Counted from the stretch's first letter, positions 35,554 through 44,444 are shown. The stretch is DNA of 64,000 nt from Spirochaetota bacterium (GCA_017999915.1 JAGNKX010000016.1:62001-126000), one strand, 5' to 3'. Translations and numbers: made by a program. The notes: generated by a model not told the origin, from the sequence alone.

Positions 35554-36270
35554 CTAGTCCCCCCACTCATACATGATGATGCCGCACAGGACCGGGGCTG
35601 CGGTCTCTGCCCGGAGCTGCGAAAACCCAAAACCGGCCGCGACCCAGCCGGCGGCGGCCGCCGCGTCCAGTTCAGCGGGACTGAACCCGCCCTCGGGGCC
35701 CACCAGGAGAGTCACGGCGCCCGGCTCGGTGCTGCGCAAGAACTCCTTCAGGGTCAGCGGGGAACCCGGATGGGCGATGATGCGCGCCCGATCGCGGTCC
35801 CCGGCAAGGACTTCATCGAAGGTGCGGATACCTTCGACCGGCGGCACGCGCTCCCGCAGCGACTGCTTGGCCGCCTCTTCGGCCTTCCTGTTCCACCGGC
35901 GCAACTTCGAATCGATATCCGACGGCCGGGGCACCGTGCGCTCCGACGCAACCGCTATGATCCTGGACACCCCCACCTCGACGGCCTTTTCCACCGCCAG
36001 GTCGAAGTTCCCTCCCTTGAGAAGGCACATGCACAGGGTGATATCAACGGGGCTATGGGGCGCGTCGCTTTCGCTGATAATCACCGCTGTCAGGCGGTCA
36101 GCGGTGATGCTCTCTATCCGCGCCGAGAGGGAAGCGCCCTTGTCATCGCGAAGCCTGATGGTGTCGCCGGTCCTGACACGGCGCACGCCGACGAGGTGAT
36201 GAAAATCATCGCCCCCTATGGTACAGCGGCCGTTGCTGATGCTCGATGATGTCACAAAGAATTGAGGCAT
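35554..36270 (-). CDS. rsmE: 16S rRNA (uracil(1498)-N3)-methyltransferase
   Basis: A 238-residue SPOUT methyltransferase. The N-terminal PUA-like part contains DDFHHLVGVRRVRTGD, and the knot region has AVEKAVEVGVSRIIAVASER, LLVGPEGGFSPAELD and FGFSQLRAETAAP, which binds SAM. It methylates U1498 in the decoding-site helix of 16S rRNA. Situated 13 bp downstream of the LolA-like gene and 4 bp upstream of thiD2E. Confidence 0.93.
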   Translation of the reverse strand: MPQFFVTSSSISNGRCTIGGDDFHHLVGVRRVRTGDTIRLRDDKGASLSARIESITADRLTAVIISESDAPHSPVDITLCMCLLKGGNFDLAVEKAVEVGVSRIIAVASERTVPRPSDIDSKLRRWNRKAEEAAKQSLRERVPPVEGIRTFDEVLAGDRDRARIIAHPGSPLTLKEFLRSTEPGAVTLLVGPEGGFSPAELDAAAAAGWVAAGFGFSQLRAETAAPVLCGIIMYEWGD

Positions 36271-36283
36271 GGGCCGTTCCCGG

Positions 36284-37051
36284 TTACTCGCCCAGTTTCT
36301 CCGACCTGAATATCTGCTTGTCGAAGGTGGCTCCCTCGTCGATATCGCTGAAGTATACGATGCTGACCGTCCCCTGCCGTATGTTCATCATGTCATAGCG
36401 GAGCGGGACGATGCGGTTGCCGTTTTCCTTAACCTTGACCAGCGTCATGAACTTGAAAATGGCCTTGTCACGGTCATGGTAATCGATGCGAATCGGAATA
36501 AATTTGTCCTTGCTCACGTAAAGGGTGAGCAGACCGTACTCTCCACCCTTGGTGATGGGCTTCAATGACAGCTTCCACACATCGACGCCCTTGACGAAAG
36601 CGTCCCCGTCGATGGTGGCGGTATAGTTGCTCTGGAAATCGGCATTGGACAGGTCCATGAAGGTAAAGTTCGTTGACAAGATCTCGTCATATTTATCGAT
36701 GGCCAGCTTGTGAAACAGCTTCAGGGCATGGATATTATAGACCCAGATATCCTCACCGCCCAGATTGTAGAGGACCTTGAGCTGGTCTCCGCGCTCCCTG
36801 CTGCTGAACGTAAAAAGAAAGTCCTCCTGGGAAACGCAGGCGGTGAAATTCAGGGTCGCGGCGGTGCCGTCCGGCTTGATGTGTTTCAGCATTCCCTTGA
36901 GCAATCCCCGGGGATACTCGAAAATCTTATCCACCCGCGCAAGGATACCCTGGGCGTTAAGTTCTATTTTTCTGTCTTCCTGCGGCGCCGTGGTTCCGTA
37001 CAGGGCAAACACCAGGGAGACGACACCAATGCCTGTAAAAATTTTTTTCAT
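36284..37051 (-). CDS. Outer-membrane lipoprotein-sorting (LolA-like) protein
   Basis: A 255-residue exported protein: signal peptide (KKIFTGIGVVSLVFALYG) and a LolA/LolB-like beta-barrel fold typical of proteins annotated outer-membrane lipoprotein-sorting protein: KVLYNLGGEDIWVYNIHALK, KGVDVWKLSLKPITKGGEYG, LYVSKDKFIPIRIDYHDRDK. It may carry a lipid or lipoprotein between membranes. It leads the operon with rsmE and thiD2E. The upstream 460 bp are AT-rich and divergent from the S15 hydrolase. Confidence 0.8.
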   Translation of the reverse strand: MKKIFTGIGVVSLVFALYGTTAPQEDRKIELNAQGILARVDKIFEYPRGLLKGMLKHIKPDGTAATLNFTACVSQEDFLFTFSSRERGDQLKVLYNLGGEDIWVYNIHALKLFHKLAIDKYDEILSTNFTFMDLSNADFQSNYTATIDGDAFVKGVDVWKLSLKPITKGGEYGLLTLYVSKDKFIPIRIDYHDRDKAIFKFMTLVKVKENGNRIVPLRYDMMNIRQGTVSIVYFSDIDEGATFDKQIFRSEKLGE

Positions 37052-37511
37052 TTGATATCGATGATGAAAGAAAAATTTTCAGATTTGTCTTTTTGTATTT
37101 TGATTATATCCTTTCTCGCCATCAAGACAGGAAGAAAAACCTTTTTTATATAGAGTCTTCTATAAAAGTAACAACTGATGAAAAAAAAGCAATATTGATA
37201 CAGGCATATACTTTTAGAGGTAAAAAAAATTCAATTTATTTTTATATGTTTCCTTCACCCGCCTTACTGTTATCCCTGCGGTATTACACATTTTTAGGCG
37301 ATAACAATCCCTAAATCTTGAGATCCATATTTAAAAGTAAACAAAAATATGAATTTAAATGTACTAAATTTTATATAATTTCGGATAATTATTTTCACTA
37401 TAAATTAACCGTCCGGTCAGATTTTATTATTGACATGTTTCATATTTATTATTAACAACAATAAAAAAATATACATACCACATTTTGAATAAAAAAAGAT
37501 AGGGAGGGATC
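37052..37511. promoter_or_regulatory. AT-rich leader of first S15 hydrolase with operator-like site
   Basis: A 460-bp non-coding region with GC far below that of the genes. A GC-rich island AACCGTCCGGTCAG (37407-37420) sits 9 bp before TTGACA (37430-37435); TTAACA at 37452 is a weak -10. Similar CCGGTC-bearing islands precede the two following hydrolase genes (40237, 41445). A regulator-binding site is likely; no nearby TetR matches it. The rest shows no open frame with a ribosome site. Confidence 0.5.
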
Positions 37512-40049
37512 ATGGGGTTATCAAAAATAACAATTTTTGTTATCGTAGCTTTTACTGTCTTCTCCAGCTTGAACTGTCAAAATGAAAAAAGCAAATCATC
37601 GATTCCCTTTTTAGGCTTTCTAGGGGGATCATCCGCCTCTGATACTCCGCCAACCACAACGAGCGCTGTCGTGGATGCCAAACACTACATCGAACCGGCC
37701 GGCGATGATTCCTGTTCCGGCTGCGAGGGACAGCTAACAGAAGCCACCGCGGCCAGCATAAAGAGCCAGCTCGCCTCCAATAACATACTCAATGCGAAGA
37801 TAGACCTGAACGTCAGGGTCACCGTGCCGAAATCGGAAAATCCATATAGTGATTCGGATTTGGATCTCTGGGCCACGGTCGTCAGGCCCGGCGGAAGCGA
37901 AAAGCTCCCCACTATCCTCATGGCGACGCCGTACCGCCGTGAATCCATGATCATGATGGTGGTTCCGCTCATCACGAGCCGCTATAACGTCATGGTCATC
38001 GACATACGTGGCACCGGTTCATCATCGGGCACATGGGAGTCCTTCGACCTGGTGGAGCAGTATGACATCAAGTACGTGGTCGACAGGTTCATACCGTCCC
38101 GCGTCTGGTCCGACGGCACGGTCGGCATGATGGGACAGTCCTACATGGGCATCATTCAGCTCCTTACCGCCGGACTCGTGGAAAAGGACCCCGCCACGGG
38201 AGAGCCGGTCCACCTGAAAGCGATCTACCCCGGCGTCCCCATGGCGGACACCTACCGCGACATCGTCATGCACGGCGGCACCTGCGACCTTCTCTTCATC
38301 CCGATGTGGCTCGGCATGGTCGATATCATGTCCATCATGCCGTCGCTCCTGAACCTCGGCGTTGACGGCACCTTCACCAAAGAGGATATGGCACAAGCGC
38401 AGGCCATGTGGCTCGAGCACTTGAACCAAATTCCCGCTACCGTTGGATGGATCATGGACGCGTCCCACATGAACAAGACCGACTTCTACGAGAAGAAATC
38501 GACGATGATCTACTGGCCCGTGAAGCCGAAAGCAGGGTGGAGCTTCCCCGAAGGCAATAATAATACCATTTCGAGCAAGCTCCCGGTGTTCGAGGTCGGC
38601 GGCTGGTTCGACATATTCACGCGGGGGACCTGCAACTACTACCAGTACGGCCTGAGCCGACACGCCGCCACGGACAAGAAGATGATCATCGGCGAATGGT
38701 ACCACCTGTCCGGCGCCATGGCCATGGGACTCAATTCCGTCGTCATGGGCAGCCTCCCGGCGCGCTGGTTCGACTGGAAGATCAAGAAGAAGAACGATCC
38801 CTTCATGGAAGAATACCCGGTCCTCCTCTATATCATGGGCGAGAACAAATGGAGGGCCGAAAAATCGTGGCCGCTGCCTGATAGCAGGCTCGACCACAGG
38901 ACCCTCTACCTGACCAAGCACGCGCCAACCCCCATCGACGGCGACTGGTACACCCAAGACACATACCAGATATACAAGAATAACAATTACGGCCTGAGCG
39001 AAGTCCAGGATTTTACCGGGGACAATCCCGTTCTGAAGCATGATGTCTTCTCCCTCACGCAGATGGCGCTGAACCTCCATGGCGGCAATTCCCGTTCCAG
39101 CACCCGGTGGCTCATGGGCATGGAGGCGATGATCTCTGACATGTCGAAGTTCTACCTTGGCCTTAACATAGATTCGTCTCAGTGGTTCGAGGACGAGCGC
39201 CACGACGAGAAGGAGTGCCTCACCTTCACCACCGAGCCGCTCGATGAAGACATGGAGATCACGGGCCCCCTGACCATCACCTTCTGGGCAAAGACCAAAT
39301 TCAGCGATCCCCTTCTCCAGTGGGTCGTAAATATCGCCACAACCCTTGTCAAGGAAAAGTACAATATCGACACCAACCTGGTCCTCGATACCATGAACAG
39401 GAAGGACGTGCAGTGGACAGCGGAGATGACCGATGTCTTCCCGTCTGGCAGGGCGCGGAACGTGGCGTCCGGCTGGCTCTCAGCCTGGCATCGTCAATAT
39501 GATCCCACGGGAAAAACATCCACAGTCGTGCTTGACGGCGACAGGGTGGCGCAGCATGGCCTTGACCCGGCCTACATCCCCTTCGATCCCTTCTATGATA
39601 ATCCGGATAAAAACCCGAAGGCGATCAATGAGGGCGAGCTCTACCAGTACTGCATCGAGCTGTGGCCGACATCCAACGTATTCAAGGCGGGACACCGTAT
39701 CCGGGTGAGCCTGTCCGGATCCGATTTCCCGCACCTCCTGCCTGTACTGCGGCCTTCCAACAACACCATCGTTATTGATGCTGACCATGAGGCCAGGGTT
39801 GACTTTACGGCGGTCAACGACGCCAATGAGGGCGCGACCTGGAAATGGATCGGCAGCAACGCGGACGCCGACAAGTACCTGATGGAAGGCGGTTCCTCTT
39901 CCGGATGCGGAACATCGGCCTCGGCAGCCTCCCAGAAGGGCACGGTTGCCGGCCTTATAGCGGAGATCATGGGCCTCCTGGGCATCATGGTGTTGCCGAT
40001 GTCCCTCATCATGATGCAGAGACACCTCCGGAAGAAAAATAAGCCATAA
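37512..40049 (+). CDS. S15/CocE-type hydrolase, lipoprotein with C-terminal anchor
   Basis: An 845-residue X-Pro dipeptidyl-peptidase/CocE-NonD family hydrolase. Signal peptide with lipobox SLNC (~residue 22), Ser/Thr-rich linker, then the alpha/beta core: nucleophile Ser210 in MMGQSYMG, acid Asp in GGWFDIF, His in GEWYHLSG. The PepX_C jelly-roll (EITGPLTITFWAKT; KAGHRIRVSLSGSDFPHL) follows. The C-terminus is unusual: Ser/Gly-rich segment with GCG, then a hydrophobic helix (AEIMGLLGIMVLPMSLIMM) and basic RHLRKKNKP, like a sorting signal. Substrate is an ester or amide; a peptide or polyester role cannot be told apart. Start ATG 37512 behind GGGAGG. Confidence 0.88.
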   Translation: MGLSKITIFVIVAFTVFSSLNCQNEKSKSSIPFLGFLGGSSASDTPPTTTSAVVDAKHYIEPAGDDSCSGCEGQLTEATAASIKSQLASNNILNAKIDLNVRVTVPKSENPYSDSDLDLWATVVRPGGSEKLPTILMATPYRRESMIMMVVPLITSRYNVMVIDIRGTGSSSGTWESFDLVEQYDIKYVVDRFIPSRVWSDGTVGMMGQSYMGIIQLLTAGLVEKDPATGEPVHLKAIYPGVPMADTYRDIVMHGGTCDLLFIPMWLGMVDIMSIMPSLLNLGVDGTFTKEDMAQAQAMWLEHLNQIPATVGWIMDASHMNKTDFYEKKSTMIYWPVKPKAGWSFPEGNNNTISSKLPVFEVGGWFDIFTRGTCNYYQYGLSRHAATDKKMIIGEWYHLSGAMAMGLNSVVMGSLPARWFDWKIKKKNDPFMEEYPVLLYIMGENKWRAEKSWPLPDSRLDHRTLYLTKHAPTPIDGDWYTQDTYQIYKNNNYGLSEVQDFTGDNPVLKHDVFSLTQMALNLHGGNSRSSTRWLMGMEAMISDMSKFYLGLNIDSSQWFEDERHDEKECLTFTTEPLDEDMEITGPLTITFWAKTKFSDPLLQWVVNIATTLVKEKYNIDTNLVLDTMNRKDVQWTAEMTDVFPSGRARNVASGWLSAWHRQYDPTGKTSTVVLDGDRVAQHGLDPAYIPFDPFYDNPDKNPKAINEGELYQYCIELWPTSNVFKAGHRIRVSLSGSDFPHLLPVLRPSNNTIVIDADHEARVDFTAVNDANEGATWKWIGSNADADKYLMEGGSSSGCGTSASAASQKGTVAGLIAEIMGLLGIMVLPMSLIMMQRHLRKKNKP

Positions 40050-40071
40050 AGATACGATAATGTGCAATTGA

Positions 40072-40087
40072 ACCGATAGTTATCGGT
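40072..40087. repeat. Dispersed palindrome copy
   Basis: Full 16-bp form ACCGATAGTTATCGGT, 23 bp after the stop of the first S15 hydrolase; the second S15 gene has the same sequence at the same distance (44204-44219). Confidence 0.9.
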
Positions 40088-40092
40088 AACTA

Positions 40093-40157
40093 AGAGCGCA
40101 TCCCAAAACCCTGGATGCGCTCTGAATAAAAAACGACGATCCATATCGTCGTTTTTT
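40093..40157 (+). terminator. Double hairpin terminator after first S15 gene
   Basis: First stem AGAGCGCATCC/GGATGCGCTCT (40093-40103, 40113-40123). Second stem AAACGACGAT/ATCGTCGTTT (40131-40140, 40145-40154) with a CCAT loop and T run, a classic rho-independent terminator. The second stem is nearly identical to that after the second S15 gene. Confidence 0.85.
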
Positions 40158-40160
40158 ATT

Positions 40161-40190
40161 GGTGTCAGAGTAAAAAAGGGGTCAGAGCAA
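40161..40190. repeat. Two GTCAGAG motifs
   Basis: GGTGTCAGAGTAA (40161-40173) and GGGGTCAGAGCAA (40178-40190) in direct orientation, as in the cluster at 1.26-1.48 kb. Confidence 0.8.
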
Positions 40191-40230
40191 ACTTTTTTTA
40201 CTGGATTAGTATCAAAAGTTGTTAATACCA

Positions 40231-40259
40231 TTGACAACCGGTCGGACGGTCCCTATTTC
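40231..40259 (+). promoter_or_regulatory. Promoter with operator-like spacer before alpha/beta hydrolase
   Basis: TTGACA (40231-40236) and TATTTC (40254-40259) are 17 bp apart. The spacer is almost wholly the GC-rich AACCGGTCGGACGGTCC, related to the islands at 37407 and 41445, a position suited to repression. Confidence 0.5.
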
Positions 40260-40282
40260 TGATTATGATTTCGGAGGAATCT

Positions 40283-41212
40283 ATGAGATATTTTAATCTA
40301 TTGATCATGTTCATTTTGCTAGCTGGATGCTCGTCAATTAAATACACCACTGACGATGTAAAAAAGGAGATCCAGCAGGAAAAAATCGGCACATCCCACT
40401 TCGTGAAAATCGGCGGCCAAACCCTTCATTACCTGGAAGACGGTCAGGGCGAGCCCATGATCCTGATCCACGGATGGCTCTGCTGGGGCGCCTACTGGAA
40501 AAAGATCATACCCCGGGTGAAGAGCACATATCACGTGTTCGCCCCCGATCTCCTGGGCCATGGTATTTCAGACAAGCCCCTTGACAAGACCTGCAGTTAC
40601 GGCACCGACGCCCAGGCAGAGAGGATTTTAGCCTTCATGGACGCCCTTTCCATAAAAAAGGCATATCTGGTGGGACACAGTATGGGAGGCGAAATAGCGG
40701 CATAAGTCACGCTCAAGGCCCCGGAAAGAGTTAAAGGGTTAGTGCTTATCTGCGCGGCAGGCATGGAGGAGACGCCCAAGCATCTCCCCGGCTTTATCAA
40801 ATTCGGCCGCGCCCTCGGCATTGAGGGCCTTGCCGCGGACATGATGGATGAGGCGATGATACGGCGCCATGTGCCGGCCCTCATGTTCTACAAGGAAAAC
40901 CCGATGCCCGATGAATTCGTCAAGGATATCATGATGAGCAACCTGAGAAACAAAGAGGACCGGAAAGCCATGGCCAAGGTTACCAGGGAAGGCCTGTTCC
41001 AGAATTTCCTCGACAAGCAATGCCCGGAGATCAAGACGCCGACCCTTGTCATATCTGCCAAGTACGATCGTGTGATACATCCCACCATGGGCGAAAGGTA
41101 TCATTCCCTGATCCCCAACTCCAAGTTTATCCTTATAGACCTGGCTGCTCACATGGCGCCCTGGGAAAAAGCTGAGGAGATTGCGGCAACTATTACCCAA
41201 TTTTGCCGGTAA
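40283..41212 (+). pseudogene. Alpha/beta hydrolase lipoprotein with in-frame TAA stop
   Basis: The same frame runs from ATG 40283 (RYFNLLIMFILLAGCSS, a lipobox) to 41212, interrupted only by TAA at 40703-40705 (codon 141). Before the stop: HGWLCWGAYWKK oxyanion region and nucleophile Ser133 in GHSMGGEIAA. After it, VTLKAPERVKGLVLICAAGM continues the fold without a gap, and the acid (SAKYDRVIHP) and His (LAAHMAPWEK) follow. A single base change from a Tyr codon explains it. Neither half is a complete hydrolase; activity would need readthrough. The gene lies between two S15 hydrolases with its own promoter and terminator. A sequencing error is possible. Confidence 0.85.
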
Positions 41213-41227
41213 TCCTCTCCCTCGAAA

Positions 41228-41243
41228 ACCGATAACTATCGCT
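41228..41243. repeat. Dispersed palindrome copy
   Basis: ACCGATAACTATCGCT, one changed arm base, 15 bp after the hydrolase stop. Confidence 0.8.
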
Positions 41244-41246
41244 GAT

Positions 41247-41316
41247 ATTCCTGGAAAATCCATCCCCTTGGATATTCCAGGAATCCATTGAATTCAGATT
41301 CATGAATCTGAATTTT
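41247..41316 (+). terminator. Tandem hairpins after hydrolase pseudogene
   Basis: First, arms 41247-41261 and 41270-41284 (ATTCCTGGAAAATCC / GGATATTCCAGGAAT, one mismatch). Second, a perfect 24-bp palindrome at 41291-41314 with arms AATTCAGATTCA/TGAATCTGAATT, followed by TT. Terminator-like. Confidence 0.75.
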
Positions 41317-41444
41317 GATTTAACAGCATATTTATAATTCCGGAAGATTAATAAAATCCCTTATGATATGTTTATAACCATAGTAATGACACTCCCATTA
41401 AAATTATATTGATATTTAGATGGGATTTTTATTATTTTTAAAAA

Positions 41445-41464
41445 AACTGACCGGCCAGTCGGTT
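41445..41464. promoter_or_regulatory. Operator-like quasi-palindrome before second S15 hydrolase
   Basis: AACTGACCGGCCAGTCGGTT in an otherwise AT-rich 338-bp leader (41213-41550); the two 10-bp arms match at 8 positions. TTGATT at 41466 may be a -35 box. Compare islands at 37407 and 40237. Confidence 0.55.
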
Positions 41465-41550
41465 TTTGATTGCATTTTAATTTTACATTTGTTTAAATGG
41501 TACAGGTAAACAACTACCGTAGTGATGTATTTTACAGTGGAGGAAGATGT

Positions 41551-44181
41551 ATGATTCGGTCCAGGATGCTAATGCTTTTCTTCATCGGTTTAACCCTCAC
41601 CTTTAGTCTCAATTGTCAGGACAAGAATGGAAAATCGTTTTTCCCCTTTTTAGGAGCATCAAGCAATTCAGGGATAACTGATAATTCCGGGAGTACGGAT
41701 GATTCCACTTCACAAGTCGATTCTGGTACAACCGGCAATTCAAGTAATGAAAATACATCAGGATCCACAACAACAGGAGGCGCTACCGATACGGACAGCT
41801 CCGCAGATGTTTGCAAGGAAACGACCGGTGATGATTCCTGCGCTGGGTGCAGCGGCCAGCTCACCGAAGCCGATAAAGAGACTATCTCCGACAAGCTTAC
41901 ATCAAGCAACATACTTGATGTTAAAATCGATTTGAACGTACGCGTAACCGTTCCGAAATCCGCCAATCCCCATAGCTCGGCCGATACCGAACTATGGGCC
42001 ACGGTGATAAAGCATGGTGACTGCAACAAGCTCCCCACGATCCTTGTCGTTACCCCCTATCGCCGGGAGATAATGATGATGCTCCACCTGCCCCTCATCG
42101 CGAGCGGCTACAATCTCATGGGAATCGACATCCGGGGAACCGGCTCGTCCGCCGGCGACTGGAGCTCCTTTGACCTGGTTGAACAATATGACATTAAATA
42201 CGTTGTTGATAATTTCATTCCTTCAAAATCATGGTCCGACGGAAAGGTCGGCATGATCGGAGGCTCCTATGAGGCGATCATCCAGCTCCTTACCGCCGGG
42301 CTGGTCGACAAGGACCCGGCAACGGGAGAACCGGTCCACCTGAAAGCGATATTTCCCATGGTCCCCATGGCCGACGCCTACCGCGACATCGTCATGCACG
42401 GCGGCAACTGTGACCTTCTTTTCATTCCCATGTGGCTCGGCATCGTGGACCTCCTGGGTGTCCTTCCCTCGATGGTCAATCTGGGAGTCGATGGATCATT
42501 CACGAAGGAAGACCTCGCCAATGCCCGGACAGTCTGGACCGAACATATGAGCCACATATCCACCACCATAGGCTGGATCATGGACGCATCCAACATGACC
42601 AAGGGCCCCTTCTACGAAAAGAAATCATCCATGATCTACTGGCCGGTGAAGCCGAAAAAAGGCTGGGGCTTTACCGAAGGCGACAACAACACCATATCAA
42701 GCAAACTGCCGGTCTTTGAAGTGGGAGGCTGGTACGATATATTCACCAGGGGAACCTGCAACTGGTATCAATACGGCCTGAGCCAGCATGCCACAACCGA
42801 TAAAAGAATGATCATCGGCCCCTACTACCACCTGGAAGGCGCCATGGGCATGGGCCTCAATTCCGTCATGAGCGGCAAGGTTGCGGCGAGGTGGTTTGAC
42901 TGGAAGATCAAGAAGAAGAGCGATCCCTTCATGGAGGAGTTCCCGGTCATGCTCTACATCATGGGCGAAGACAAGTGGCGGGCTGAGAAAGCCTGGCCCC
43001 TGCCGGAAAGCAGGGTCGACCACAAAACGCTCTACCTGACCAAGCACGCCCCGACCCCCATCGACGGCGACTGGTACACCGACGATCCGGACCCGTTGAA
43101 TTGGCATATCTACAAAAACAACAACTACGGCCTGAGCGAAACCAAGGACACCTCCGGCGACAACCCGGTGCTGAAGCATGATGTCTTCAATCTGATAGAG
43201 AGGCTGAACCTCCACGGCGGTAATTCCCGTTCCAGCGTGCGATGGTTGATGGGAATGGAGGCGCTGATCCCTGAAATGTCCAAGTTCTTCCTCGGCGTGA
43301 ACGTCGACGCGGAGCAATGGTATGAGGATGAGCGCCACGATGAGAAGCAATGTCTCACCTTTACCACGGAAGAGCTGGACGAAGACGTGGAGATCACAGG
43401 TCCCCTGACAGTAACCTTCTGGGCGAAGACAAAGTTCTCCGGCTCCCTTACACAGTCCACGATAGACCTGATATTCAGTGTAATCAAAAACAAATTCAAT
43501 ATCGACGCAAACCTGATGCTTGACAGCATGAACAAGCTCGATGTCCAGTGGATAGGCGAATTGAACGACGTGTTCCCGGACGGAAGGGCCCGCAACATAA
43601 CCTCCGGCTGGCTCTCCGCGTGGCACCGCCCCTACGATCCGACGGGCGCGACCAGCACCGGTCTCGTCGACGACGTGAAGGTGGTCCAGCACGCCCTTGA
43701 TCCGGCCTATGTTCCCTTTGATCCCTTCTACGACAATCCGGACAAGAACCCGAAGGCGATCAAGGAGGGCGAGCTCTACCAGTACTGCATCGAGCTGTGG
43801 CCGACCAGCAACATCTTCAAGAAGGGTCACCGAATACGGGTAAGCCTGTCCGCGTCCGATTTCCCGCACCTGCTGCCGATCATACAGCCTTCGAACAACA
43901 CGATCGTGATCGACGACGCCCATGAGGCGCGGGTAGATTTTACATCGCCCAACACCGGCAGCGAGGGAAGCGACTGGAAATGGATCGGCGACAACAAGGA
44001 TGCCGATGAATACCTGCTTTCCGGCGGCTCCACCGGCTGCGGGTCCACGGCAACCGCGGCATCTTCACAGGGAACGCCGGCCGGCATTGCGGCCGAGATC
44101 ATGGGCCTCCTGGGCATCATGATACTCCCGATGTCGGTCATCATGATGCAGCGTTACTTACGAAGGAGAAGAAGAGCATAA
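41551..44181 (+). CDS. S15/CocE-type hydrolase, second paralogue
   Basis: An 876-residue close paralogue of the protein at 37512, alike over nearly the whole length. Start ATG 41551 (IRSRMLMLFFIGLTLTFSLNC, lipobox) behind GGAGGAAG; ATG 41497 is less likely. The linker after the lipobox is longer and Ser/Thr-rich. Nucleophile Ser239 sits in MIGGSYEA, where the family's last Gly is Ala. Asp in GGWYDIF and His in GPYYHLEG are kept. PepX_C domain and the Cys-helix-basic tail (GCGSTATAAS; AEIMGLLGIMILPMSVIMM; RYLRRRRRA) follow. The pair probably arose by duplication, then diverged in specificity. Confidence 0.88.
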   Translation: MIRSRMLMLFFIGLTLTFSLNCQDKNGKSFFPFLGASSNSGITDNSGSTDDSTSQVDSGTTGNSSNENTSGSTTTGGATDTDSSADVCKETTGDDSCAGCSGQLTEADKETISDKLTSSNILDVKIDLNVRVTVPKSANPHSSADTELWATVIKHGDCNKLPTILVVTPYRREIMMMLHLPLIASGYNLMGIDIRGTGSSAGDWSSFDLVEQYDIKYVVDNFIPSKSWSDGKVGMIGGSYEAIIQLLTAGLVDKDPATGEPVHLKAIFPMVPMADAYRDIVMHGGNCDLLFIPMWLGIVDLLGVLPSMVNLGVDGSFTKEDLANARTVWTEHMSHISTTIGWIMDASNMTKGPFYEKKSSMIYWPVKPKKGWGFTEGDNNTISSKLPVFEVGGWYDIFTRGTCNWYQYGLSQHATTDKRMIIGPYYHLEGAMGMGLNSVMSGKVAARWFDWKIKKKSDPFMEEFPVMLYIMGEDKWRAEKAWPLPESRVDHKTLYLTKHAPTPIDGDWYTDDPDPLNWHIYKNNNYGLSETKDTSGDNPVLKHDVFNLIERLNLHGGNSRSSVRWLMGMEALIPEMSKFFLGVNVDAEQWYEDERHDEKQCLTFTTEELDEDVEITGPLTVTFWAKTKFSGSLTQSTIDLIFSVIKNKFNIDANLMLDSMNKLDVQWIGELNDVFPDGRARNITSGWLSAWHRPYDPTGATSTGLVDDVKVVQHALDPAYVPFDPFYDNPDKNPKAIKEGELYQYCIELWPTSNIFKKGHRIRVSLSASDFPHLLPIIQPSNNTIVIDDAHEARVDFTSPNTGSEGSDWKWIGDNKDADEYLLSGGSTGCGSTATAASSQGTPAGIAAEIMGLLGIMILPMSVIMMQRYLRRRRRA

Positions 44182-44203
44182 CCGGCAGATAGTATTCCAA
44201 ATA

Positions 44204-44219
44204 ACCGATAGTTATCGGT
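44204..44219. repeat. Dispersed palindrome copy
   Basis: ACCGATAGTTATCGGT, identical to 40072-40087 and at the same 23-bp distance from its gene's stop. Confidence 0.9.
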
Positions 44220-44228
44220 AGCAACTGC

Positions 44229-44261
44229 AAAACGACGATACATACATATCGTCGTTTTTTT
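44229..44261 (+). terminator. Rho-independent terminator after second S15 gene
   Basis: 12-bp stem AAAACGACGATA (44229-44240) / TATCGTCGTTTT (44247-44258), loop CATACA, then T run. The ACGACGAT stem is shared with the terminator at 40131. Confidence 0.9.
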
Positions 44262-44444
44262 GTCATGAAATAATAATGCCGAATACAAGCCGCTGCGGCT
44301 AATTCACGGCCAATTTTTTATTGACACCACATTCAGTTACATTGCACAAATAATAGGGGGACCATAAAGTCAAGATAGGATATGCCCATATCGTATCGAA
44401 CTATTTGACCCGGCGTAATACATTTTCCAGAGATTGCATCCATT

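Noticed and set aside
40742-41212. Separate gene starting at ATG or GTG after the TAA
   Set aside because: In frame with the upstream hydrolase half and continues its fold exactly; no ribosome site and no nucleophile of its own.
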